The translations under genes were made by a program, and so were the position numbers. DNA of 64,000 nt from Corynebacterium propinquum DSM 44285 (GTDB lineage: Bacteria; Actinomycetota; Actinomycetes; Mycobacteriales; Mycobacteriaceae): NCBI RefSeq assembly GCF_000375525.1, contig NZ_AQXC01000003.1, positions 1-64,000 of the forward strand, in the 5' to 3' direction. The stretch's first letter is position 1; each line of letters begins with the position of its first letter. Shown here in pieces: positions 34,300-42,947 of this stretch. The notes under the pieces were generated by a model. The model searched no databases, was not told the DNA's origin, and was given only the letters and a program-made list of their open reading frames with translations.

Positions 34300-35123
34300 T
34301 ACTCCGCGCCGCCCATAAGCGCCGACAGCTCCTCAGAGGTGAGCCGCTCACCTGTGTCCTTAGGACGGGTCGCCGACACGGCTGGCGCCCCGACAGGAAT
34401 GATTCCCTCCTCAGCCAGGGCTGCCTTCGTGGCTGAGGCACTGGAATCACCACTGAGCTTGGCGATAGTCGAGGAGGCCACGCTCCCCTGGCGGTAACCC
34501 TCTATGGCTCGCGTCATGAAGCTCTGCGGACCGCGAGGCTTGCTCGACTGCACGACTAGCGCCTGGTACTCGGAACGCCAGCCGAACTGAGCAGCAATGG
34601 CGCCAGCAGTAATCTGGCCCCATTGCTTGCAGGTGTCGGCATCGATCGCACCAGCGTCGCGCATCTGGATGGCAACCATGTGGGGAGAGGCGAGATAAGT
34701 CTGCACGATGTCAGAAAGAGTTGCGAGCGTGACTTCCTCACCTTTGACCATGTCCGCCACGCCACCCATTGGAACTAGCAGGTGGCGGGCGAAGGCGTCC
34801 GCTTGGATCTCTTCGGGGCTACGCCGAGCCCAGTCGGTACCATCTGTCAGGCTGTCAATAGTGCCGAGCTGATAATGACCAAGCTCATGAGCAAGGGTAG
34901 AGCGAAGTCGCATGGGATGCTTCGTGCACCCCACCGCCATGAGGTGCATATCATCCAGAAGCATCGTCATGCCGTGACCAGCAGCCGAAGACCTGACGTA
35001 GGCCACACCAATTCCCACCTTGCGCTCAATGAGCCTGACCAGATTCGTAATTGGCTCTGAGCCGAGGGAGTGCTCTTTGCGGAATCTCTCGGCGGCTGCC
35101 CGTCCGATGGCCTCGTTACTCAT
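34299..35123 (-). CDS. ImmA/IrrE-family metallopeptidase
   Basis: 274 aa. The zinc-protease helix HELGHYQLG is intact, with the third ligand probably the Glu in PEEIQADAFARHLLVP, the family pattern. The C-terminal 100 residues are polar and not recognised (ALVVQSSKPRGPQSF, KLSGDSSASATKAALAEEGI). ImmA-type peptidases cleave cognate repressors to derepress mobile elements or toxins; the XRE gene immediately upstream (ATGA overlap) is the probable target. The PIN gene follows with a one-base overlap, so the three are translationally coupled. Confidence 0.88.
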   Translation of the reverse strand: MSNEAIGRAAAERFRKEHSLGSEPITNLVRLIERKVGIGVAYVRSSAAGHGMTMLLDDMHLMAVGCTKHPMRLRSTLAHELGHYQLGTIDSLTDGTDWARRSPEEIQADAFARHLLVPMGGVADMVKGEEVTLATLSDIVQTYLASPHMVAIQMRDAGAIDADTCKQWGQITAGAIAAQFGWRSEYQALVVQSSKPRGPQSFMTRAIEGYRQGSVASSTIAKLSGDSSASATKAALAEEGIIPVGAPAVSATRPKDTGERLTSEELSALMGGAE

Positions 35124-35461
35124 ACGAGCTCCGGAATACCCAGCTGGTCGAGTCGACGTGAAACTCCGAATGCGTAGATCAGGTAGTCGGCAAGCTCCTT
35201 CGATCCATCCTCGTCGGTGCGCCCGGCACAGCGCACCTCGTCAGCGATGCTGTTCGTGCCAAGCAGGTCGTCGACCAACACACCACAACCGTCTGCGATT
35301 AGCACGAGTTCCAGCCTCGACGCAGCCCGCTCACCCTTCTCGATCCGCTGGATCGTCGGCTGCGACAGGCCGGTCTCTTTGGCCAACTCGCGCTGCGACA
35401 CACCTACAACCTTGCGTGCCTCGACGATCCGTTGGCCGATCTCAATATTCACAACTGACAT
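35120..35461 (-). CDS. XRE-family transcriptional regulator
   Basis: 113 aa from the ATG at 35461, which GGGAG precedes at 8 bp; an ATG five codons earlier lacks a site. HTH_3 domain: GQRIVEARKVVGVSQRELAK then ETGLSQPTIQRIEKGERAAS. The C-terminal 45 residues are acidic and could be the handle recognised by ImmA. First gene of the XRE-ImmA-PIN operon, so presumably an autorepressor. Confidence 0.88.
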   Translation of the reverse strand: MSVVNIEIGQRIVEARKVVGVSQRELAKETGLSQPTIQRIEKGERAASRLELVLIADGCGVLVDDLLGTNSIADEVRCAGRTDEDGSKELADYLIYAFGVSRRLDQLGIPELV

Positions 35462-35594
35462 CTGAATCACTCCCATTCAATTTTGATTCTACACCACGCG
35501 GGTTGTCATCCAGACCCCACGACGCCGTAGGCTCACAGCACACCTAACCTGCACTAAATCTGCGCCACCTCACCAGCTTTGCGATAATGGAGTA

Positions 35595-38450
35595 ATGACT
35601 CGCGCCACATCCACCACGCAACGCCTAGAACGCTCAACCATCCGCCACAATCTTTCGCAGTTTGTAGTGCGCTGGCGCGAACGCATCGCCGCCTGGCGCG
35701 AGAATAATGAGTCCGGCACGGAGCAGAAATACGCGCAGCAATATTGGACAGATTTCTTTTCCTGTTTCGGTATTAATGCCACCTACCTCAATGTTTTTGA
35801 GCAGACTGCTAAGCGCAGCAGCACCGGCGGGCACGGCCGTATTGATTTCTTTATGCCCAACAAGTTGATTGGTGAGGCAAAGTCGCTGGATGTGGATCTG
35901 GATGCCGCCCACCAGCAGGCGCTGGATTATCTGCGTGGTGGCACCATCAAGGAACACCAGTGGCCGCGCTACATCATGTGCACGAATTTTGAGCAGATCC
36001 GGCTAAACCGCTTGGGTGAACAAGATGAGCGTTTCGATGTCACCATCAGCTTGGATGAGTTGCTGGATCATGCCGAGAAGTTCATGTTTTTGGCTGGTTA
36101 TGAGTCTGTCAGCCACCGCGAGCAGGAGCGCGCCTCCATTGCGGCTTCGGAGATCATGGCGAACTTGTTCCGGGCACTCAATGACGATGATGTGGATGAG
36201 GCAGTCGGCGATGCTGCTCCGACGAACCCGGAGGATGAGGACGAGCGCGTCGAGCAGACTTCAATGTATCTGACGCGGCTGTTATTTTTGCTCTTCGGCG
36301 ATAATGCGGGTCTGTGGCAGCCGGGTTTGTTCGCGGACTTGGTGATTAATGCCAATGGCGTCGGTGAGCTTTCTGGTGATCTGAACACGCTGTTTAATGA
36401 TGTGTTGAATAAGCCGGAGTCGCAGCGCCCACGTCGTTTGCCGGAGCATTTGGCGAAGTTCCCGTACGTCAACGGTGGTTTGTTTGCCGGTGATGTGCCT
36501 AAAGAATATTTCGATGAGCAGATGCACAAGGTGCTTGTCGACGCATGTTCGTTCGATTGGTCTCAAATTAGCCCCGCCATCTTCGGTTCTTTGTTCCAGT
36601 TGGTGAAGTCGAAGGAAGCGCGTCGGCATTCTGGTGAGCATTACACCAGTGAGAAGAATATTCTGAAGACGATCGAGCCGTTGTTCCTGGATGAGTTGCG
36701 CGCGGAGGCTCGCCGTTTGATCAATTCGAAGTCCACGAGCGTGAAGAAGCTGCGCGAGTTCCGCGATAGCCTGGCGAACAACATTTATTGCGACCCTGCT
36801 TGTGGTTCCGGAAACTTCCTGATTGTGGCTTACCGCGAGCTGCGCAAGATCGAGACGGAGATGATTGTTGCTATCCGTGAGCGTGAGGGCAGCGCGGGCA
36901 GCATGACTTTTGATATTTCGTGGGAGCAGAAGCTTTCCATTGACCAGTTCTATGGTTTTGAGATCAACTGGTGGCCGGCGAAGATTGCCGAGACTGCCAT
37001 GTTCTTGGTGGATCATCAGGCAAACCGGGAGCTTGCCGACGCCATCGGTCTAGCCCCGGAACGCTTGCCGATCAATATCACCGCGCACATTCACCACGGC
37101 AACGCCTTGCAGTTGGATTGGGCGGAGATCCTACCGGAAACCAGTGGCCAGACTTATATCTTTGGTAACCCGCCGTTTATTGGGCAGTACACCAAGACTA
37201 AGGAACAGACGGCTGATATGAAGCGTGTCTGGGGCAAGGATTACGACGGCTACCTGGATTACGTCACTGGCTGGCACGCGCAAGCACTGAACGTACTACA
37301 GACGCGCCACGGCGAGTTCGCCTACGTAACCACGAACTCGATTACACAAGGCCAGCCGGTTCCCGCACTGTTCGGCCCAATCTTCCGCGATCACTGGCGC
37401 ATCAAGTTTGCCCACCGTACGTTCAGCTGGGATTCAGAGGCCCCAGGCAAGGCCGCGGTGCATTGTGTGATCGTAGGATTCAGCCGCAACACCAGTGTGA
37501 AGCCGCGTCTGTGGGATTACTCGGACGTTCGTGGCGAAGCTGTCCCCGTTCCGGTGGAGAAATCCATCAATGCTTATTTAGTTGATGGTCCGAATATCTT
37601 GGTAAAAAAGCGGTCAAAACCGTTGGCAGATATTCCGCCTGCAAAGCGTGGATCCCAGCCGACAGACGGAGGTAATTTAATCGTCGAATCTAATGATTAC
37701 CCTGAAGTCGCTAATGATGCAGTAGCCGCAAAATATTTACGCCCCTTCCGCATGGGACGTGAGTTGGTTCGAGGACTCGACCGTTGGTGCCTATGGATGG
37801 ATCACGGTGGATTTGAGCCGTCAGATATTCAGAAATCTGCAATCCTGAAAGATCGCATCGAAAAAGTCCGGGATTTCCGATTAAAAAGCAAAAAGAAAGC
37901 AACACAAAACTCCGCGATCACCCCGTACCTTTTCCAGGAAAACCGCCAGCCTTCAGAACCCTACGTCGGAATTCCACGCGTTGTCTCAGAAAATCGAAAT
38001 TTTTACACAGTTCAGCACCTGGATCACAACGTCATCGCTGGCGATAAGGTCTACACAGCTGAAGATCCCGAAGGGCTTCTCTTTGGGCTCATTTCGTCTT
38101 CCATGTTTATCACCTGGCAGCGCACCGTAGGCGGAAGGTTGAAATCAGATTTAAGTTTCGCAACCACGCTGACCTGGAATACTTTTCCAGTTCCAATTCT
38201 CGACAGCGCTAGTAAGCAAAGAATCATCGCAGCCGGCAAAAAAGTTCTCGAAACGCGTGAACTCCATCCTGGACGATCACTTGCAGATCACTATAATCCG
38301 CTCGCCATGGATCCAGCTTTACTAAAGGCTCACGACGTCCTCGACAAAGAAGTCGATAAGGCATTCGGAGCTCCACGAAAATTAACAAACAGCAGACAAA
38401 GACAAGAATTATTGTTTATTCAATACAATATCTTTATACAGTTTAATTAA
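35595..38450 (+). CDS. MmeI-type (Type IIL) restriction-modification enzyme
   Basis: 951 aa single-chain restriction-methylation protein. The N-terminal nuclease has a PD-(D/E)xK core visible as HGRIDFFMPNKLIGEAKSLD. A helical spacer follows (HSGEHYTSEKNI), then the gamma-class m6A methyltransferase with motif I DPACGSGNFLIVAYREL and motif IV FGNPPFIG. A target-recognition domain and C-terminal helices end it. Up to about 37550 it is GC-rich like the chromosome; afterwards AT content rises sharply, so the specificity domain looks exchanged. The last residues (LLFIQYNIFIQFN) are atypical. In the family one enzyme both cuts and protects DNA, about 20 bases from its site. Confidence 0.9.
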   Translation: MTRATSTTQRLERSTIRHNLSQFVVRWRERIAAWRENNESGTEQKYAQQYWTDFFSCFGINATYLNVFEQTAKRSSTGGHGRIDFFMPNKLIGEAKSLDVDLDAAHQQALDYLRGGTIKEHQWPRYIMCTNFEQIRLNRLGEQDERFDVTISLDELLDHAEKFMFLAGYESVSHREQERASIAASEIMANLFRALNDDDVDEAVGDAAPTNPEDEDERVEQTSMYLTRLLFLLFGDNAGLWQPGLFADLVINANGVGELSGDLNTLFNDVLNKPESQRPRRLPEHLAKFPYVNGGLFAGDVPKEYFDEQMHKVLVDACSFDWSQISPAIFGSLFQLVKSKEARRHSGEHYTSEKNILKTIEPLFLDELRAEARRLINSKSTSVKKLREFRDSLANNIYCDPACGSGNFLIVAYRELRKIETEMIVAIREREGSAGSMTFDISWEQKLSIDQFYGFEINWWPAKIAETAMFLVDHQANRELADAIGLAPERLPINITAHIHHGNALQLDWAEILPETSGQTYIFGNPPFIGQYTKTKEQTADMKRVWGKDYDGYLDYVTGWHAQALNVLQTRHGEFAYVTTNSITQGQPVPALFGPIFRDHWRIKFAHRTFSWDSEAPGKAAVHCVIVGFSRNTSVKPRLWDYSDVRGEAVPVPVEKSINAYLVDGPNILVKKRSKPLADIPPAKRGSQPTDGGNLIVESNDYPEVANDAVAAKYLRPFRMGRELVRGLDRWCLWMDHGGFEPSDIQKSAILKDRIEKVRDFRLKSKKKATQNSAITPYLFQENRQPSEPYVGIPRVVSENRNFYTVQHLDHNVIAGDKVYTAEDPEGLLFGLISSSMFITWQRTVGGRLKSDLSFATTLTWNTFPVPILDSASKQRIIAAGKKVLETRELHPGRSLADHYNPLAMDPALLKAHDVLDKEVDKAFGAPRKLTNSRQRQELLFIQYNIFIQFN

Positions 38451-38492
38451 TACACCTAATTCATATAACTACTGAAAGGAACTTAAAACTTA

Positions 38493-40342
38493 ATGAATAC
38501 TAAGCAAATCGAGATATCCTCCGTCAATCATATTAGTGAGATCTTTAATCTGAATGATAATATTTCAGCCCTCATTACAAGCAACGACAAAACAGCCATC
38601 ACTGACGGGGAGCTAAGATTTCACTACCCCGATAAAACCAGGGAAGTCGACAATTTTGAATTCTCGATTCAGATTCAAGTAAAAGGCAAGTTGTTAAAAT
38701 CCGCAGATTTTCCAAAAACACTCAAATACAACATCAAAAAAATCAACTCAAAGCATTTTATAAGCTAAACGGAATTATATACTTTGTAGTATTAGTCACA
38801 AAGAGCAAAAAGAGGATGTATTACAGAATTCTTGGCCCGACAGATATCGAGCAGGAACTCAATCAGATAGGTGAAAAGAACTCAAAGCAGATAGAATTAG
38901 AATATTTTCCAACGATTCCTGAAGAGCAAAATGCGATACTTATTTTGGCAAGAAATAAATGCAGAAAACACAACATATTAACTGAAGAAATCTTAAAGGA
39001 CACGGAAGCGCTCCATATCAGCTCAAATAATCCAATTGATTTGACACATCCCGGAAATGTCAGCTCAGGATCAATCAATGGACAATCTATTGAAGCACAG
39101 TTAGAGAATGGGCTCACTATACCTATTTCAGCTAGAATAGAATTTTGGCCTCAAAATTTTCTCCCACAGAGGCATCCTTCAGTTTTTAGGTCTGGAATTG
39201 TTACAATCGACGATGCTCACTGCCGAATAATTGATGATACTAATTTTGAAATAGCGTTGACACCCTCCCTTCAGATTATTATCCACCGTGGCTTAGAAGA
39301 AGGAACTCTGAACCTGTCGCCAGCTGACACTTTCGATGAAGCCCTGACATCACTCAATTTCGTGTGCAACTGGCATGAAAACCAGTTTCTTGAAATCGAC
39401 CAGGTACAAACAAAATGGAAGATAAACCCTCCAAATTTGGAGGATCTTAAACAGCTGCGGAAGACATTTCACGATTTTTCGAAATTATTCACTCTTCTCG
39501 AGGTTGACGCCTCACTAATAAGAATTCAGGATTTCGAAGAAAATACCCGGCAACTCTCGGATATCTACCACTATTTTATCCTGAAACAGGACCTAATTCG
39601 AGAACATGACAAACTTGCTGCACATACACTCAAACTGGGGCCGTGGCAGCTCCTATTCTATTCTTTGAAAGATTACGATCGAGGCAAAAACATGCTCAAG
39701 AGCTTTGGTAATCTAGATGGACAACAGCTTTGGTGGGTTCCAAAAGATGATCCACAAAACGCCTGTCGTGTCACGCCGTTTGAGATGTACAGTCCTAATC
39801 AACTTTCTCAAATCCTAAACCTTGGGCTTAATAATATTATTAAGACATATGAGAACCATACAGATGACCACTCAAGGTTTAGTTTAGCAAACACCACCGT
39901 TTTAAAGCTCATTACTGCCGCAGATTTGCAACCAGTTCGCAACCAAGAGCTGCTTTCTGGAGCATTGAATCTCTCAAATTTTATCAGAGAAGACCTCTCT
40001 ATGTCGGACATAGCGCAAATTAATGTTTGGCAAATTTCCAAACGTCTAGGAACATTATCAGATGATAACTACAATGATATCCGTAGGTTCCGGGATAACA
40101 TAGGCCCAGATAACGATCAATGGCAGCAACTGAAGGCAGCGGCTTCAATTTTACTAGACAACCGCGATGACGTCTCTTACTATCTTAGGAACTTACCTGA
40201 GGATGATCGAAAAGCATTCCAGGATTCACCCATCTTTAAGCTTCATTCTGACCCAGAAATTCTTGATGCCCATGCAGAGGTTCAAAATCCCGCCAGTAAA
40301 AAGTGGCAAAAGTATAGGGAGAAAATACTCAACAGTAGATAG
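38493..40342 (+). pseudogene. DUF4365-like large protein, frameshifted in an A7 tract
   Basis: Two abutting open frames: 38493-38768 (91 aa) and 38816-40342 (508 aa, no good ribosome site). Adding one A to the run at 38736-38742 joins them through KKNQLKAFYKLNGIIYFVVL and VTKSKKRMYYRILG, giving about 616 aa. The joined N-terminus (acidic strand around TDGELRFHYPDK, then FSIQIQVKGK) resembles DUF4365/PD-(D/E)xK-like folds. The long C-terminal part is unrecognised, rich in Asn/Asp/Leu, without membrane segments. It follows the MmeI-like gene after 42 bp and shares its AT-rich composition, so the two probably arrived together. The cause may be mutation, phase variation or sequencing error. Confidence 0.6.
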
Positions 40343-40704
40343 TCCCCCTCTGGGACCTGCCCATTACGTTGTTAGCAGTTCCACATCAGGGCACCGAAGG
40401 TTCATAACCTGTCCACCCGATTGGGCAGGCTATGTTTATGATCGTTCGCGCCGTCCGAAAGGACAGTGGAACTAGTCGCTGGCTTCGGTATGGCTTATTC
40501 CTGTCCCTGTCTGACAATGATCCAGGGGGGGGTGATGCCGCCGAAGACAATGACATACTCAAACTGCTAATAGGAACCTGACCCAGCCCAGGTGGTATGA
40601 GGTCTCACAGTAATGTGGATGCCAGCGTGAAGTATGTCCGACCAACCCCAGCGATGAAGCTTAAATAATCCAACTTCTCATTCATCGCTAGCAGGCACAC
40701 ACCC
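40343..40704 (+). ncRNA. Structured leader of an IS110 relic, candidate bridge RNA region
   Basis: A 362-bp non-coding stretch directly before the IS110 transposase start. CCTGTCC (40408-40414) pairs with GGGCAGG (40423-40429) over an 8-nt loop, and GTCC-GAAA-GGAC (40453-40464) is a GNRA tetraloop hairpin. IS110-family elements encode a bridge RNA in this position, with loops that pair to target and donor DNA. Loop pairing cannot be tested here because the far end of the element is lost. Confidence 0.4.
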
Positions 40705-41298
40705 ATGGCCTATGACTTCGTCATTGGCATGGACGTCGGCAAATACTTCCACCACGCCCGCGTCCTCGATCCCCAAGGCAGACAAGTCCTATCCAAACGC
40801 ATCAACCAGCATGAAGGCTCGCTACGCAAGCTCTTCAGCACATTCCTCGCCGACGACGCCTCGGTCCTTGTCATTGTCGATCACCCAACAACATCGGCCG
40901 GTTAACCGTCGCAGTCGCCCAAGACATGGGCGTCGACATTCGCTATCTACCAGGGCTTGCGATGCGGCAGCTCTCTTATATCCACCTCGGCAACTCCAAG
41001 ACCGATGCGCGCGATGCCTACGTCATCGCCCATGCCGGTCTTCACCTTCCGGATGCCTTGCGCAGCGTCGACCGCGTTGAGGAAGTCTTTATCCAGCTGA
41101 AAGTTCTCAACGGTATCGACGAAGACCTCGCCCGGGCCTACACACGCCTGATTAACCAGATGCGATCCGCGCTCGTGGGAACCTATCCTGCATTCGAACA
41201 TGTCCTGCGCGGACAGACGATTCACCGAAAGTGGATCCTCCACCTACTTGCGAAATACGGAGGTCCCACCAAGATTCGACGCGTCGGTAAAGCACGCC
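40705..41298 (+). pseudogene. IS110-family transposase relic (N-terminal part)
   Basis: The first 60 residues (AYDFVIGMDVGKYFHHARVL) are the DEDD/RuvC-like start of an IS110 transposase; the catalytic Asp of GMDVGK is present. A one-base loss near 40884 shifts the frame: the expected VDQPNNIGRLTVAVAQDMG continues in the next frame through YLPGLAMRQLSYIHLGNSKT and DARDAYVIAHA (a second acidic site) to TKIRRVGKARL. There an IS3 element interrupts it. The C-terminal Ser-containing Tnp20 domain is missing, so the transposase is dead. Confidence 0.85.
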
Positions 41299-41370
41299 TG
41301 GACCTGCCCCCATTTGGTGGACACCTGGTACCCAACCCAGTCGGGTTGGGAAGAAAGGTAATCTACCACC

Positions 41371-41655
41371 ATGTCCAGGTATTCTGAAGATTTCAAACGC
41401 GATGCCGTTGCCCTGTATGAAAACAATGAGGAGCTCTCGCTGGACACGGCATCAGCAGAGCTCGGCATCAACCGAGTCTCGCTACATTCATGGGTCAAAA
41501 AGTACAGCACCGGCAAACGTGCCCGCACGAAAGCCGTACGTGATAAAGCCCAAGCAGCGAATGATTCTGAGCGAATCCGGCAGCTAGAAAAGGAAGTCTC
41601 CAAGCTGCGCGAAGAACGCGATATTCTGCGCAAGGCGGCCAAATATTTTGCTTAA
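41371..41655 (+). CDS. IS3-family transposase OrfA
   Basis: 94 aa, complete. N-terminal HTH (SEDFKRDAVALYENNEELSL then DTASAELGINRVSLHSWVKK) and a C-terminal coiled coil with leucine heptads (RIRQLEKEVSKLREERDILR). In IS3 elements it binds the terminal repeats and supplies the N-terminus of the OrfAB fusion through -1 frameshifting; its end overlaps orfB by 8 bp. Because orfB is truncated, no active transposase results. It is not closely related to the IS3 element at 1-1121. Confidence 0.92.
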   Translation: MSRYSEDFKRDAVALYENNEELSLDTASAELGINRVSLHSWVKKYSTGKRARTKAVRDKAQAANDSERIRQLEKEVSKLREERDILRKAAKYFA

Positions 41656-42118
41656 AGCAGACTCACTGGTGATCCGCTTCCAGTTTGTCTATGACCACCG
41701 AACCGAGCACTCGGTTAAGCGGATGTGCCACGTGTTAAAGCTGAATCGTTCCTCGTTCTACAAATGGGTCAGCACCCGCGAAAAGCGCAGGTTAAAGATG
41801 CATTCTGACGGTCTTATTGGCGTAAAAATCAGGTCCATCTTTAATGATGAGCATGGTCTTTATGGTGCTAAACGCATCGCTGCAGCCTTGAAAGAGGACA
41901 CGGCGTGTACCCCGGTCAATCACAAGAAAGTTGCACGAATCATGAAAGCCATGGGGTTAAAAGGCTTCAGCAAACGGCGTCGATGCATCACTACCAAGCG
42001 CAAGCCTGGCCACCGCGTCATGCCAGATTTAGCAGACCATACTCATGAGATCGATGTACGTGGAAATAGCGCAAGGACAATGACCAGCAATGCTCCGATT
42101 GCACCGAGGCCACGCTAG
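41648..42118 (+). pseudogene. Truncated IS3 OrfB
   Basis: Retains the HTH_21 region (EHSVKRMCHVLKLNRSSFYK and DEHGLYGAKRIAAALKED) to about KRKPGHRVMPDL, then runs into unrelated residues and stops. None of the DDE catalytic residues is present. The deletion lies around 42030. Confidence 0.88.
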
Positions 42119-42143
42119 CTGTCTCTGCCTCGAAGCCTTATAA

Positions 42144-42470
42144 CTAGGCCGATGCGAGTTTTTGATTCACCAATGCGTTAAGCGAAATGCCTTCAGATAT
42201 AGCTTCAATTGCTAGCCGTCGATGCAATGAAGGCGACGTACGTACATTGAATTTGCCAGAGTACCGACGATTACCTAACGGAGTAGGAACTACCTCTCCC
42301 GAGGCTTCTAAATCCTCAACAACCTCAGCAACGAGGTCAAGCAAGCCCTGCTCTGCCTGCTGCCGATCCACATCCAACCACGACAACGAGGGGAACTCAG
42401 CTACGGTAGCCACGTATTCTTGGTCTTCTTCCGACCACGAGACTTGATAGGTGTACTTGTTAATATCCAT
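42144..42470 (-). CDS. hicB: HicB-family antitoxin
   Basis: 108 aa. The N-terminal partial RNase-H-like fold reads TYQVSWSEEDQEYVATVAEF then PSLSWLDVDRQQAEQGLLDL, as in HicB. The C-terminus SPSLHRRLAIEAISEGISLN then ALVNQKL is an Arc-type ribbon-helix-helix DNA-binding domain. It neutralises HicA and represses the operon. It starts 14 bp after the hicA stop; toxin-first order is normal for this family. The pair lies at the end of the IS relics, so recent acquisition is likely. Confidence 0.9.
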   Translation of the reverse strand: MDINKYTYQVSWSEEDQEYVATVAEFPSLSWLDVDRQQAEQGLLDLVAEVVEDLEASGEVVPTPLGNRRYSGKFNVRTSPSLHRRLAIEAISEGISLNALVNQKLASA

Positions 42471-42484
42471 CTCAATTACTCCGT

Positions 42485-42739
42485 TTACTTGTTCAGCGTA
42501 TTAAGTTTCTCGATAGCTTCTAGAACTTGAATAACCTGGTATGGCTTGGCTTTGCCGTTGGCATTTTGAATATTGACACGAGGGTTGCCTGGCCATGGAG
42601 TTTTGTAAGTGCGGTGCGACGTCTTCTTTGAGTTACGGCATTCAAAATAGTGGTCGCATATTTTTTCTAAATCGGCAAATCTCACATTCTTTGGTGACCT
42701 TTTCATTGCCCTCAAGATACTGTCAATACTCTTCCCCAT
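42485..42739 (-). CDS. hicA: HicA-family mRNA interferase toxin
   Basis: 84 aa from the ATG at 42739 (MGKSIDSILRAMKRSPKNVR); a start 14 codons upstream is open but less like the family. HicA is a small dsRBD-like RNase; the catalytic His lies in SKKTSHRTYKTPWPGNP, and the C-terminus KPYQVIQVLEAIEKL is the conserved last helix. Upstream, ATAGTACC is repeated at 42745 and 42757 around an AT-rich -10-like stretch, a plausible HicB operator. Confidence 0.88.
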   Translation of the reverse strand: MGKSIDSILRAMKRSPKNVRFADLEKICDHYFECRNSKKTSHRTYKTPWPGNPRVNIQNANGKAKPYQVIQVLEAIEKLNTLNK

Positions 42740-42947
42740 GCCAGGATAGTACCGTATATAGTACCATTCAACCTGGTTCATCTTGGATCTAATGCAGCGT
42801 TGACGTTGAAGCGTCCTGGGCAGGGAAATTGGATGTTATTAGCTCTCATCAGAAAACGGGCGAGATAAAGAGGCTCCGAGCGTAAACAGGCAATGAGATA
42901 GAGTGGCTGAGAACCTTAACACAGAGCTAAACCCAGAAAGTTAGTCT

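Larger units (their letters stand above)
41299..42118 (+). mobile_element. Truncated IS3-family element nested in the IS110 relic
   Basis: It begins near TGGACCTGCCCCATTTGG, an IS3-like terminal repeat, within the IS110 coding sequence. It carries orfA, and orfB only to about its 120th codon. The integrase catalytic core and the right terminal repeat are absent, so the element cannot move by itself. The right limit is set where recognisable orfB similarity fades. Confidence 0.75.
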
